A DNA stretch of 64,000 bases. It comes from Paraburkholderia sp. BCC1885 (GTDB taxonomy: Bacteria; Pseudomonadota; Gammaproteobacteria; Burkholderiales; Burkholderiaceae). Below are positions 8,844 through 20,247 of this stretch, piece by piece. The notes below the pieces were generated by a model that had not been told where the DNA came from, searched no databases, and saw only the letters and a program-made list of their open reading frames with translations. The position numbers were made by a program, and so were the translations under genes. The stretch spans positions 102,450-166,449 of the forward strand of contig NZ_CAAJGM010000088.1 in NCBI RefSeq assembly GCF_900996235.1. The letters run 5' to 3'. Each line of letters opens with the position of its first letter. The first letter of the stretch is position 1.

Positions 8844-9220
8844 CGCACCACATGGACAGACGCGCGACCACCGGTGCTCACCTGCAGCACATTGCCTTCC
8901 GGCGTGAGAATGCGCGGAATGTCGATAAAACGCGGGCTCGTTACTTTCTTCGCCGCATCCCCCGCACCATGTTTGGCCGCCGAGGTCTTGGTCAGCGCAT
9001 TAGCCAGAGAACCAGCCGGCAGATCAGCGACCCGGCGCGTCCCAACCTTGCTCATACCATGCGCCGGCAGTGCCGTTTTGCGCATCTTGGGCTTGCACGG
9101 ACGGGCGGGATGCCCGATGCGCGCTTCGGGCGGATTCCAGACTTCCACGTAATGCTCACCCGCAGCGGCGGTGGATGTCACCGCGAGCAGCAGCGCGCCC
9201 ACGCTCAGAAATCGCAGCAT
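8840..9220 (-). CDS. Hypothetical secreted protein, first gene of the SOS-box operon
   Basis: The 126-residue product begins with a clear signal peptide (MLRFLSVGALLLAVTSTAAAG, cut near residue 20). The mature chain is basic and Gly/Ala/Lys-rich, with no domain I recognise. GGAGA lies seven bases before the start. A frame opening at 9277 is rejected because it would run through the promoter. That promoter (TTGTAC-N17-TACAGT on the minus strand) is overlapped by CTGT-N8-ACAG at 9250-9265, so repression by LexA is predicted. It overlaps the next gene by four bases. A link between a secreted protein and DNA damage is unexpected. Confidence 0.7.
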   Translation of the reverse strand: MLRFLSVGALLLAVTSTAAAGEHYVEVWNPPEARIGHPARPCKPKMRKTALPAHGMSKVGTRRVADLPAGSLANALTKTSAAKHGAGDAAKKVTSPRFIDIPRILTPEGNVLQVSTGGRASVHVVR

Positions 9221-9248
9221 GTGTTCTCCAGGAAAGAGGATCAAAAAC

Positions 9249-9277
9249 ACTGTACATCCATACAGGTATTTGTACAA
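9249..9277 (-). promoter_or_regulatory. Promoter overlapped by a LexA-type SOS box
   Basis: On the minus strand a -35-like TTGTAC (9277-9272) and a -10-like TACAGT (9254-9249) are 17 bases apart. The sequence CTGT-ACATCCAT-ACAG (plus strand 9250-9265) spans the spacer and the -10 box. It matches the LexA consensus CTGT-N8-ACAG used in gamma- and beta-proteobacteria. The placement fits direct repression of the operon starting at 9220. The katE start is about 200 bases away on the other strand and is less likely to be affected. Confidence 0.6.
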
Positions 9278-9467
9278 TCCGAGAATTACCCTGGCAGGCG
9301 GCTACGGGGGCAGGCCACGGGCGGGCGACGGAACAGCCTACGAAGCTGGCTACAAAGCGGGCCGCAGACCCGGCCACCGCAGTCCCCGTGGGAACAACCC
9401 TTGCTGCTTTCCGGCTGGCGTCGAGCCGGCGTTTTGCCCGGCGGCGCTGAACGTAAGGGAGTCTTCC

Positions 9468-11588
<2,121 letters not shown>

Positions 11589-11786
11589 CGCGTCACCGCC
11601 ACGATGCCCGGCGTTGTCCGGCCGGCCAGGCTTGAAGCAAGGCGCATTGGAACGAACGACGGCACACGCTGTATGATACGTGCCGTCGCGCGTCGCGAAG
11701 GCCGACCGGACGCGCTGTTCCAAGCGGCAGACCCTCAGTCGAAATTGCCGAACCGAGCAAACTGACCAGACGAAATCCAGAAAAAA

Positions 11787-14700
11787 ATGCCTGCCTTCAC
11801 CGCTGTCGAGCAAGACCAGTTCCGCCGCATCATCCGTCGCAACATCGCGGTGCCGTTGGGCATGGGCGTGTTGACGGCCGCACTGTTCGTCGCGCTGATC
11901 GCGTACCTCGTGAATACGCTGAGCTGGGCCGAGCACTCGGAACGCGTGATCGGCAGCGCCAACGAAATCCTCCGGCTGGCAGTGGACCGCGAGTCGTCCA
12001 TGCGCGGCTTTCTGATCACCGGCGACGAGAGCGTGCTTTCGCCCTATGAGCTGGGCAAACCGCGCTTCGAAGCCGAGATCGCCTCGTTGGCGGAACTGGT
12101 GGCGGACAATCCGCCCCAGGTCGACCGCCTCCGGCGTATCGAGGCCACGCAAAGCCTGTGGGACAAAGACACGCAGCAGATGATCGATCTGCGGCGCAGA
12201 AACCAGCCCTACGACCTCGAAGCCGCCACCACGCGCAGCAAGATCGCCTTCGACGAAACCCGCCGCGTGTTCGGCGATTTCCTCGACGTGGAACTGGTTC
12301 TGCGCCGCGAGCGTTCCATTGCGACGCGCAATGTCACCACCGTGCTGGTGGGCGTATTCCTGTTCTTTAGCCTCGTGGTCAGCGCTTTTCTGGCCTGGCG
12401 CGGGCGGCGCGAACTGCTCGACCTGTCCGCCTCATACGACGGCGTGCTGCGTCAACAGGACGAGCAGACCGAAATTCTCCAGCAGCAGGTCTGGCTGCGC
12501 TCCGGGCAGCGGCTGCTGGCCGAGAAGGTGGTGGGGCAATCCACGCCGGCGCTCGTCGGCCGCGCCATGCTCGATTTTCTGGCGCAGTATCTGGATGCCG
12601 CGGTGGCGGCGCTGTATGTGCGCGACAAGGAAACCGGCACGCTGCAGCGCATCGCCAGCTACGGTTTCAGCGAGGAAAGCGAACAGGCGTCGCAGCATTT
12701 CCAGAGCGACGAAAGCCTGATCGGCCAGGCCGCGTTGACGCGCCGCACCATCCTGCTGCGTGACGTGCCCGACGACTACGTGAAGGTCGTCTCGGGCCTC
12801 GGCACGAGCCCGCCGCGCAACCTGGTGGTCGTGCCCATCGAGAATGACGGCGCGGTCAACGGCGTGATCGAACTCGGCTTTATCCGCGAGCTCGTCGAAC
12901 GCGACCATGAACTGCTGCAACTGATCGCCGGCGGCATGGGCGATTTTCTCGAGGCGGCGCTGTATCGCGAGCGTCTGCAGGATGCGCTCGTCGAGATGCA
13001 GCAGCTGAACGAAGAATTGCAGGTCCAGCAGGAAGAACTGCGCGTCTCGAACGAGGGCCTGGAAGAACGCGGCCGCGCGCTGATGGATTCGCAGGCGCGG
13101 CTGGAAAACCAGCAGGCCGAACTCGAACAGACCAACGTGCAGCTCGAAGAATATGCGCAGCGTCTGGAGCGGCAAAAGGCCGACCTGTTGCGCGCTCAGG
13201 ACGATCTGGCGGCCAACGCGGCGCGGCTCGAACAGTCGAGCCGCTACAAGTCCGAGTTCCTCGCCAACATGTCGCACGAGTTGCGCACGCCGCTGAACAG
13301 CTCGCTGATCCTCGCCAAACTGCTGCAGCAGAACCGCACCGGCAACCTCAGTGAAGAGCAGGTGCGTTATGCGGAAACGATTCACGCATCCAATAGCGAC
13401 CTGCTGGTGCTGATCAACGACATTCTCGATCTGTCGAAGGTCGAGGCGGGACAGGTCAGCATCGAACTCGAAACCGTCTCGCTCGACGCCACCTTGCAGT
13501 CGCTGCGCGAGACCTTTACGCCGATGGCCGCCGCCAAGCATCTTTCGCTGACCTTCGAGCGGGCGCCGGGCGTGCCGGAGATGATCGTCACCGACAGTCA
13601 GCGCGCCGTGCAGGTCTTGCGCAATCTGCTGTCGAACGCGGTGAAATTCACCCAGCGCGGCGGGGTGTCGCTGAGCGTGGCGCCGGCCGAAGACGGCATG
13701 CTGCGCTTCGAAGTGCGCGACTCCGGCATCGGCATTGCGCCGGACAAGCTGGAGATGATTTTCGAAGCCTTCCAGCAGGCCGACGGTTCCACCAGCCGGC
13801 ATTACGGCGGCAGCGGTCTTGGCCTGTCGATTTCGCGCGAATTCGCCCGGCTCCTGGGCGGGCGCATCGGCGTGGCGAGCGAGCTGGGCAAGGGCAGCGT
13901 CTTCACGCTGTGGTTGCCGCTCGATGCGACCGCTGCGGTGGCCGCCAACGTGGCGCGCGCGGAATCGGGCGCCATGGCTGATGCCGCGGCAGACGCCGCC
14001 CGGCGCGCTTCGTACGATGTGTCCAACGCCATGTCCACGGTCGTGGCGCAGCATGCCTCGTCACCGTCCGCCCCGGCCCAGGCGACCACCACCGCGAACC
14101 CGGCCCATACCGCCGTATTCCAGCCGGCGCCATCTTCCGCCGAAGCGGGCGCCCGCCATGGCGGCGAGGAACTGAGCGGCGGCGCGCCGATCGGCGACGA
14201 CCGCTACGAGCGCGCGCGCGGCAGCCGGCTGATTCTGGCAATCGAGGACGACATCCCGTTCGCCGAGATTCTGCGCGACCTGGCCCATGAACTCGACTTC
14301 GATTTCCTGCACGCCACCGACGCCGCCAGCGGCGTGGCACTCGTGCGCGACATGCGGCCCGCAGCCGTGCTGCTCGACGTGGGCTTACCGGACCGTTCGG
14401 GCCTGACCGTGCTCGAATGGCTGAAGAACGATCCGCTCACGCGCCACATCCCGATCCATATCGTCTCGGCGACGGACCACGCCGACAAGGCGCTGCATCT
14501 CGGGGCGATCGGCTACACGCTCAAGCCGACCGCGCGCTCGACACTCGAAGCGGCCATCCGCCGTCTCGAAGCACGGTTGCAGCAGCGCCTCAAACGCGTG
14601 CTGGTGATCGAGGACGATCCGCCCATGCGCGAAAGCATCCGCGCGCTGCTGCAAAGCGAAAACACGGAGATCGTCGCCGTCGCCACGCTCGCGAGCGCAT

Positions 14701-15398
14701 TCGAGGAACTGGCCGCCGGCAACTTCGACTGCGTCGTGACCGACCTCGCGCTGCCTGACGGCACCGGCTACGACCTGCTCGAACGCATGGCGCTCGACGC
14801 CGCCCATCTGGCGTTGCCGGTGATCGTCTATACCGGCCGGATGCTCTCCAGCGAAGAAGAGCACCGGCTGCGCCGCTATTCGAAGTCGATCATCATCAAG
14901 GGCGCGAAATCGCCCGAACGTCTGCTCGACGAAGTCACGCTGTTCCTGCATAGCGTGGAATCGTCGCTCGCTCCGGAGCAGCAGCGCATGCTGCGCACCG
15001 TGCGGCAGCGCGACAACGCCTTCGAAGGCCGCAGCATCCTGCTGGCGGAAGACGACGTGCGCAATATTTTTGCGCTGTCGCACGTGATCGAGCCGCTCGG
15101 CGCGAAACTGCAGATTGCCCGCAACGGCCGCGAAGCACTGGATCTGCTGGAGGAGCATCCCGATGTCGACCTGGTGCTGATGGACATCATGATGCCGGAG
15201 ATGGATGGCCTGACCGCGATGGCCGAGATCCGCCGCAATCCGCGCTTTGCGCATTTGCCGATCATCGCGTTGACCGCAAAGGCGATGGCGAACGACCGGG
15301 TGCGCTGTCTCGAAGCCGGCGCGGACGACTACATCTCGAAGCCGATCGACGTCGACAAGCTCGTCGCCTTGTGCCGCGTCTGGCTGCGCCAGCACTAG
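11787..15398 (+). CDS. Hybrid sensor histidine kinase with CHASE3, GAF and three receiver domains
   Basis: A 1203-residue membrane sensor. Visible in order: helix at 22-45; a CHASE3 periplasmic domain (about 48-180, with ESSMRGFLITGDE); helix at 183-204; a GAF domain (about 245-390); a long coiled coil (about 395-485); and the kinase with His497 in MSHELRTPLN. A HATPase follows (NAVKF, DSGIGIAPDK and GSGLGLSIS motifs). Three receiver domains end the protein, with phospho-acceptor Asp in LLDVGLP, VTDLALP and LMDIMMP. It starts a cluster with CheR, CheB and a second kinase (15417-18128), likely one operon. Signal and output are unknown. Confidence 0.95.
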   Translation: MPAFTAVEQDQFRRIIRRNIAVPLGMGVLTAALFVALIAYLVNTLSWAEHSERVIGSANEILRLAVDRESSMRGFLITGDESVLSPYELGKPRFEAEIASLAELVADNPPQVDRLRRIEATQSLWDKDTQQMIDLRRRNQPYDLEAATTRSKIAFDETRRVFGDFLDVELVLRRERSIATRNVTTVLVGVFLFFSLVVSAFLAWRGRRELLDLSASYDGVLRQQDEQTEILQQQVWLRSGQRLLAEKVVGQSTPALVGRAMLDFLAQYLDAAVAALYVRDKETGTLQRIASYGFSEESEQASQHFQSDESLIGQAALTRRTILLRDVPDDYVKVVSGLGTSPPRNLVVVPIENDGAVNGVIELGFIRELVERDHELLQLIAGGMGDFLEAALYRERLQDALVEMQQLNEELQVQQEELRVSNEGLEERGRALMDSQARLENQQAELEQTNVQLEEYAQRLERQKADLLRAQDDLAANAARLEQSSRYKSEFLANMSHELRTPLNSSLILAKLLQQNRTGNLSEEQVRYAETIHASNSDLLVLINDILDLSKVEAGQVSIELETVSLDATLQSLRETFTPMAAAKHLSLTFERAPGVPEMIVTDSQRAVQVLRNLLSNAVKFTQRGGVSLSVAPAEDGMLRFEVRDSGIGIAPDKLEMIFEAFQQADGSTSRHYGGSGLGLSISREFARLLGGRIGVASELGKGSVFTLWLPLDATAAVAANVARAESGAMADAAADAARRASYDVSNAMSTVVAQHASSPSAPAQATTTANPAHTAVFQPAPSSAEAGARHGGEELSGGAPIGDDRYERARGSRLILAIEDDIPFAEILRDLAHELDFDFLHATDAASGVALVRDMRPAAVLLDVGLPDRSGLTVLEWLKNDPLTRHIPIHIVSATDHADKALHLGAIGYTLKPTARSTLEAAIRRLEARLQQRLKRVLVIEDDPPMRESIRALLQSENTEIVAVATLASAFEELAAGNFDCVVTDLALPDGTGYDLLERMALDAAHLALPVIVYTGRMLSSEEEHRLRRYSKSIIIKGAKSPERLLDEVTLFLHSVESSLAPEQQRMLRTVRQRDNAFEGRSILLAEDDVRNIFALSHVIEPLGAKLQIARNGREALDLLEEHPDVDLVLMDIMMPEMDGLTAMAEIRRNPRFAHLPIIALTAKAMANDRVRCLEAGADDYISKPIDVDKLVALCRVWLRQH

Positions 15399-15416
15399 CC
15401 GCAGAGAATCCAGACG

Positions 15417-16271
15417 ATGAAGACCACCCCGACCGCGCCCGAACCGCGCGCTCCGCGCATCAGCGATTTCGACATCGAACTCAAGCTGTTGCTCGAAGCG
15501 ATCTACCTGAAATATCAGCACGACTTCCGCCATTACGCGATGTCGTCGCTGCGCCGCCGCCTGACCCAGGCGCTCGACGAATTCGGCCTCGGCACCTTGT
15601 CGCAGTTGCAGGATCGCATCATGCGCAACGGCGCCGATTTCGCCCGCCTGTTTCAGTACCTGACGGTGCAGGTCAGCGACATGTTCCGCGATCCGGCCTA
15701 TTTTCTGGCGTTGCGCCAGCAGGTCATGCCGGTGTTGCAGACCTATCCGTCCATCAAGGTCTGGGTGGCGGGCTGCAGCACGGGCGAGGAATTGTGGTCG
15801 CTGAAGATTCTGTTCGACGAAGTGGGCCTCACCGAGCGCACGCTTTTTTACGCCACTGACATCAATCCCGATGCGCTGGCGCGTGCCGAATCCGGCATCT
15901 ATGCGCTCGACCGGATTGCCGGGTTCTCGCAAAACTATCTGGCCGCGGGCGGCAAGCGCTCGCTCTCGGACTACTATCATGCGGCGTATGGCGGGGCGCG
16001 GTTTGCCGGCGCGCTGAAAGGGCGCGTCGTCTTCGCGGATCACAGCCTCTCGACCGACGAGGTGTTTCTCGAAGCGCACCTCGTGTCATGCCGTAACGTT
16101 ATGATCTATTTCGACCGGGCCTTGCAGGATCGCGCGCTCGGCCTGTTTCAGCGCGCTTTGGTGCGGCGCGGCTTTCTCGGTCTTGGCAGCAAGGAGAGTT
16201 TGCGGTTCTCGAGCCAGCACGAAGCGTTCGACGAATTTTGTCCGCACGAGCGCATTTACCAGAAGCGTTAA
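15417..16271 (+). CDS. CheR-type protein-glutamate O-methyltransferase
   Basis: A 284-residue SAM-dependent methyltransferase of the CheR family. The N-terminal helical part (about 15-85) includes YAMSSLRRRL, and the catalytic domain shows WVAGCSTGEELWSLKIL (SAM site) and CRNVMIYFDRALQDRAL. It lies 18 bases after the hybrid kinase and before a CheB-type gene. No chemoreceptor gene is in the cluster, so its methylation target is unclear: it may be a distant receptor or the kinase itself. This kinase-CheR-CheB-kinase layout is known in Burkholderia and Pseudomonas genomes but poorly studied. Confidence 0.93.
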   Translation: MKTTPTAPEPRAPRISDFDIELKLLLEAIYLKYQHDFRHYAMSSLRRRLTQALDEFGLGTLSQLQDRIMRNGADFARLFQYLTVQVSDMFRDPAYFLALRQQVMPVLQTYPSIKVWVAGCSTGEELWSLKILFDEVGLTERTLFYATDINPDALARAESGIYALDRIAGFSQNYLAAGGKRSLSDYYHAAYGGARFAGALKGRVVFADHSLSTDEVFLEAHLVSCRNVMIYFDRALQDRALGLFQRALVRRGFLGLGSKESLRFSSQHEAFDEFCPHERIYQKR

Positions 16272-16346
16272 CATGAGCGCCATGCCGGTGCGGCCCGGCC
16301 CAATCCGCCAACCCTGCAATCCCAGTTGATATCGACGCAAGCCACT

Positions 16347-16991
16347 ATGGGTTCCATCCGTCCCACCGCCACACCTGCCGTCGGGCGCGAGGCCGACCCG
16401 GCGCGGTCGCGCGCGTTCGAGCTGGTGGCGCTCGGCGCCTCGGCGGGCGGGATCGATGTGCTGAACGAACTGCTGAGCGCGTTGCCCGGCGATTTCGCCG
16501 CGGCCGTCATGATCGTGGTGCATCTGCCGCCCGATCCGCCGAGTTATCTGGTGGAGAGTTTCAGTCATCGCTGCGCCTTGCCGGTGGTCGAACCGGATGC
16601 CGGCGAACGGATTGCCGGCGGCCATGTCTATGTGGCGCCGCCGGGCTATCACATGCTGGTGGAGGATAACCGCACGGTGGCGCTTTCCACCGAGGCGGCC
16701 GTGCGCTACTCGCGGCCGTCGATCGACGTCATGTTCGAATCGGCCGCGTGGCTGTATCGTGAACGCATGCTGGCTGTTCTGCTCTCGGGCGCCAACGAAG
16801 ACGGCGTGCGGGGTCTCGAAAGCGTGCGCGCCGCGGGCGGGACCGTCTGGGTGCAAACGCCCGAAACCGCCGCCTCGCCGGAAATGCCGCGTGCCGCCAT
16901 CGAACGCGGCGCCGTCGACGAAATCCTGTCTCCCTCTATCATTGCCCGTCGTCTTGCCCGACTGCCGGCCTTTACCGAACATGATTCCTGA
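16347..16991 (+). CDS. CheB-type methylesterase domain protein without receiver domain
   Basis: A 214-residue protein consisting only of the CheB C-terminal methylesterase domain. The catalytic triad is present: Ser32 in GASAGG, the histidine in VVHLPPD, and the aspartate in SGANEDG. A typical CheB has an N-terminal receiver that inhibits the esterase until phosphorylated; that part is missing, so regulation must differ. A TTG at 16326 would add seven residues; the ATG was preferred. It follows cheR by 75 bases and precedes a REC-kinase by nine, within one probable operon. Confidence 0.92.
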   Translation: MGSIRPTATPAVGREADPARSRAFELVALGASAGGIDVLNELLSALPGDFAAAVMIVVHLPPDPPSYLVESFSHRCALPVVEPDAGERIAGGHVYVAPPGYHMLVEDNRTVALSTEAAVRYSRPSIDVMFESAAWLYRERMLAVLLSGANEDGVRGLESVRAAGGTVWVQTPETAASPEMPRAAIERGAVDEILSPSIIARRLARLPAFTEHDS

Positions 16992-17000
16992 CCCGATGCC

Positions 17001-18128
17001 ATGACGAATTCCTCTGTCAACATTCTCATCGTCGACGACATCGCGCATAACATCACGGCGCTCGAGGCGTCGCTGAGCGGGCCGGACATCACGCTGCTGG
17101 TGGCCGACTCCGGGACGGCCGCGCTCGATCTGCTGCTCAAGCACGAGGTGGCGCTGGCCATCCTCGACGTCAACATGCCCGGCATGAACGGCTTCGAACT
17201 GGCCTCGCTGATGCGCGGCAGTCCGCGCACCTCGCACGTGCCGATCATCTTTCTGACGGCGACCGCGCAGGACGCTTCGCGCACCTTCCGGGGCTACGAA
17301 GCCGGCGCGGTGGATTTTCTCTACAAGCCTTACGACTCGCGCATCCTGCAATCGAAGGTGGATGTGTTCGTGCAACTGGAGCAGCAAAAGCGTCAACTGG
17401 CCGCGCAACTGGTGACCACGCGCCAGATGCTGGAGGCCAACGAAATGCTGATGGCCGTGCTCAGCCACGACCTGCGCACGCCGCTCGGCGCCGTGCTGTC
17501 GTCGGCGGAATATCTGATGCGCGTCGATGCCGGCGACCAGGTGACGACCACCGCCGCGCGTATCAAGAGCAGTTCGCTGCGCATGGCGCGGATGGTCGAT
17601 CAGTTGCTGAATCTCGCGCGTCTGCAAGGTGGCCGGCTGCATCTGCAACCGCGCTCCACGGAACTGGCGACGCTATGCAAATCCGTGATCGACGAATTCG
17701 CCACCCATCCGGGCGCGCAGCAAATCGTCTACGAGTGCGAGGGCGACACGGCGGGCCGCTGGGATACCGACCTGCTGTGGCAGGCCATTTCGAACCTGAT
17801 CAACAACGCACTGCAGCACGGCGAGGCGGGCGGCAGCATCGTGGTGCGGGTCAAGGCGGAAGCGGGCGAGCGGATCCTGCTGAGCGTCACCAACCGTGGC
17901 GTGATTCCCGCCGAGGTCGTGCCGCATCTGTTCAAGGCGTTCGGGGCCAGCAGCGTCGGCGGGCGGCCGCGCGAAGGGCTCGGGCTGGGGCTGCATATCG
18001 TGCGTGAAATCGTCCATATGCACGGCGGCGAAGTGGGCGTGCGCTCGGATGAGAAGCAGGGCACGGTGTTCGCCATGGAACTGCCGCGCACGCCGGTGCG
18101 CGGACGCGGTTCGCTGAGCGGGCGTTAA
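17001..18128 (+). CDS. Receiver domain-histidine kinase protein
   Basis: A 375-residue soluble protein with an N-terminal receiver domain (about 5-125; VDD acid pocket, acceptor Asp in ILDVNMPGMNG, Lys in FLYKPYD). A short coiled coil leads to a kinase with its histidine in LSHDLRTPLG and a HATPase ending in GLGLGLHIVREIVHMHGG. The receiver may be phosphorylated by the large hybrid kinase at 11787, so the cluster could be a multistep relay. No DNA-binding output is present, and the final target is outside the cluster or lies with CheR/CheB. It begins nine bases after the CheB-type gene. Confidence 0.94.
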   Translation: MTNSSVNILIVDDIAHNITALEASLSGPDITLLVADSGTAALDLLLKHEVALAILDVNMPGMNGFELASLMRGSPRTSHVPIIFLTATAQDASRTFRGYEAGAVDFLYKPYDSRILQSKVDVFVQLEQQKRQLAAQLVTTRQMLEANEMLMAVLSHDLRTPLGAVLSSAEYLMRVDAGDQVTTTAARIKSSSLRMARMVDQLLNLARLQGGRLHLQPRSTELATLCKSVIDEFATHPGAQQIVYECEGDTAGRWDTDLLWQAISNLINNALQHGEAGGSIVVRVKAEAGERILLSVTNRGVIPAEVVPHLFKAFGASSVGGRPREGLGLGLHIVREIVHMHGGEVGVRSDEKQGTVFAMELPRTPVRGRGSLSGR

Positions 18129-18313
18129 GCTCGACGGCCGGGCGGATTTTCCGGCCGTGGTTTGAAGATTGCCGTCTTTCCCACCCGCTGTGCTTTGCAT
18201 ATGCGCAATGATTGGTTCGCATCCTGCCGGTGCGTCCTTATTCTAGTCATCGCCCCGCGATGGTCCGTCCGCTTGCGGCGGTACAACCCATCACGAACAT
18301 GCGAAGGACACAC

Positions 18314-19339
18314 ATGGCTTCATCAGAACATTCCACGCCCGGAGCGCAGGTCGATTCCGGCCGCCGCACGCTGCTGAAGGCCGCCGCGGCGGTGGCAGTG
18401 GGGACGGGGGCCGTCATGGCCGGTGGCGCAGGGGCGCTGCTGTCGAGTTCCGCCGCGCTGGCGCAGGGAAATGCCCGGACGCTGCGCGTCGGTTTTCAGA
18501 AATACGGTAACTTCGTTGTCCTGAAGGCGCGCGGCACGCTCGAAAAGCGGCTGGCCCAGCAGGGCGTCGGCGTGCAGTGGCTGGAGTTTCCGGCCGGCCC
18601 GCAATTGCTGGAAGGACTGAATGCGGGCGCCGTGGATGTCGGCACGGTCGGCGAGACGCCGCCTATCTTTGCTCAGGCGGGCGGGGTCGATTTCGTCTAC
18701 ATCGGCAACGAACCGCCCGCGCCCAAGGGCGAGGCGCTCGTCGTGCAGCAGGATTCGCCGATCCGCACGGTGGCCGATCTGCGCGGCAAGAAGGTCGCGC
18801 TCAATCGCGGTTCGAATGTGCACTATCTGCTGGTGAAGGCGCTGCAGCGCGCCGGTCTGACCTACACGGATATCCAGCCGATCTATCTCACGCCCGCCGA
18901 CGCCCGCGCCGCCTTCGTCCAGCGCAGCGTCGACGCGTGGGTGATCTGGGATCCGTATCTGGCGGCGATTCAGCGTCAGGCGAATGCGCGCATCTTGACC
19001 GACGGCGAAAACCTCGTGCGCAACACCCAGTATTACGTTTCGGCCCGCAAGTTTGCCGACGCCCAGCCGCAAGTGCTGCATACCTTGCTCGACGAGTTGA
19101 ACCAGGTCGACCAGCGGGGGCGTAACAATGTTTCCGCCGTGGCGGCCCAGTTGTCGCCGCTCGTCGGACTCGATGCGGCCACGCTCGAACTCGCGCTGGG
19201 GCGCACCGGTTACGGCGTGCAGTCGATCACGGACGCCACGCTCGCCTACCAGCAGCAGATCGCCGACACCTTCACCGACCTCAAGCTGATTCCGAAGAAG
19301 CTGACTGTCGCGGACGCGCGCTGGAATAACGTCGGCTAA
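18314..19339 (+). CDS. Aliphatic sulfonate ABC transporter substrate-binding protein (SsuA-like)
   Basis: A 341-residue periplasmic binding protein. The N-terminus carries a twin-arginine-like signal (GRRTLLKAA, then a hydrophobic stretch and an ALAQ cut site near residue 55). The mature part follows the SsuA/TauA pattern, with LRVGFQKYGNFVVLKA, GETPPIFAQA and a DAWVIWDPYLAA segment. GAAGGA precedes the start by five bases. No permease or ATPase gene is beside it, so it is an orphan binding protein that may work with the ABC transporter encoded at 50.9-53.8 kb. Sulfonate specificity is inferred from family likeness only. Confidence 0.88.
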   Translation: MASSEHSTPGAQVDSGRRTLLKAAAAVAVGTGAVMAGGAGALLSSSAALAQGNARTLRVGFQKYGNFVVLKARGTLEKRLAQQGVGVQWLEFPAGPQLLEGLNAGAVDVGTVGETPPIFAQAGGVDFVYIGNEPPAPKGEALVVQQDSPIRTVADLRGKKVALNRGSNVHYLLVKALQRAGLTYTDIQPIYLTPADARAAFVQRSVDAWVIWDPYLAAIQRQANARILTDGENLVRNTQYYVSARKFADAQPQVLHTLLDELNQVDQRGRNNVSAVAAQLSPLVGLDAATLELALGRTGYGVQSITDATLAYQQQIADTFTDLKLIPKKLTVADARWNNVG

Positions 19340-19370
19340 ACGGTGCAAGTGGAGCGGGCGGCATCCCGGC

Positions 19371-20234
19371 TCACATCCCCTTGAACTGATCCGCATACAG
19401 CCGGCTCACGGCGAGCCTCGCGGGATGGCCGCGCAAGCTGAGCGTGAGCTTGCCGGCCTCGTCGCGCGACGCGCTTGCAACCGCTTCCGCGCGTACCACC
19501 GTGCCGCGATGGATCTGCCAGAACTGCTGCGCATCGAGTTGCTGCAGCAGTTCTCGCAATGACGTGCGGATCAGATGCTCCTGTTCGGCCGTGATCACGC
19601 GGACGTACTTGTCCGCCGCCTCGAAATACAACACCTCGCCGACCGGCACCATCGTGATGGTGTTGCCGGCGCTCGCCTGGATCATGCGCAACGGCGCGGC
19701 CTGCACGGCGCCGCCCTGGCCCTGCGCGCCATAGGCGCCCGCCGCGCCAGCCTGGCCGACGCCGAATAACGTGCGCAACTGATCGATCATCGGCGCGAGG
19801 CCCGCATCCGCGCCGGGCGATTGCGCCCGCGCCCGTAGGCTGGCTTGCAGGCGCTCGCAGGTTTTGGCCAGCCGTTCCGGCTGCACCGGCTTGAGGACAT
19901 AGTCGAGTGCGGCGCGCTCGAATGCATGCAGCGCGTATTCGTCATACGCGGTGACGAATACCAGCAGCGGCAGCGGACGGCCCATGCCGGGCCAGTCCTC
20001 GCTCAGCGCCTGGGCGGCTTCCAGACCGCTCATGCCGGGCATGCGGATATCGAGGAACAGCACGTCGGGTTGCAGGTCGAGCCCCTGCCGGAGCGCGGAC
20101 GCGCCATCGCCGACGCTGGCGACAATGCGCAGCTCGGGCCACAGGCGCAGCAGTTCGGCTTGCAGATTGGCGGCCAGCAAGGGTTCGTCTTCGGCGATCA
20201 GGGCGGTGGCGTGCATGGGGGAGGTATTCGTCAT
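19371..20234 (-). CDS. LytTR family response regulator
   Basis: A 287-residue transcription factor. The receiver domain (about 10-125) has EDEP acids, acceptor Asp in VLFLDIRMPGMSG, and the conserved Lys in YVLKPVQ. An Ala/Gly-rich linker of about 60 residues leads to a LytTR DNA-binding domain (about 185-285, with VLYFEAADKYVRVITAEQEH and FWQIHRGTVVR). It lies 13 bases downstream of its sensor kinase gene, on the same strand. The pair resembles AlgZ/AlgR or BtsS/BtsR systems. The targets are unknown. Confidence 0.94.
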   Translation of the reverse strand: MTNTSPMHATALIAEDEPLLAANLQAELLRLWPELRIVASVGDGASALRQGLDLQPDVLFLDIRMPGMSGLEAAQALSEDWPGMGRPLPLLVFVTAYDEYALHAFERAALDYVLKPVQPERLAKTCERLQASLRARAQSPGADAGLAPMIDQLRTLFGVGQAGAAGAYGAQGQGGAVQAAPLRMIQASAGNTITMVPVGEVLYFEAADKYVRVITAEQEHLIRTSLRELLQQLDAQQFWQIHRGTVVRAEAVASASRDEAGKLTLSLRGHPARLAVSRLYADQFKGM

Positions 20235-20247
20235 GGATAGGGTGGGC

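Noticed and set aside
9171..9467. N-terminal extension of katE
   Set aside because: It would run through the promoter and SOS box of the divergent operon; the ATG at 9468 has a good AAGGGA site and matches the catalase start.
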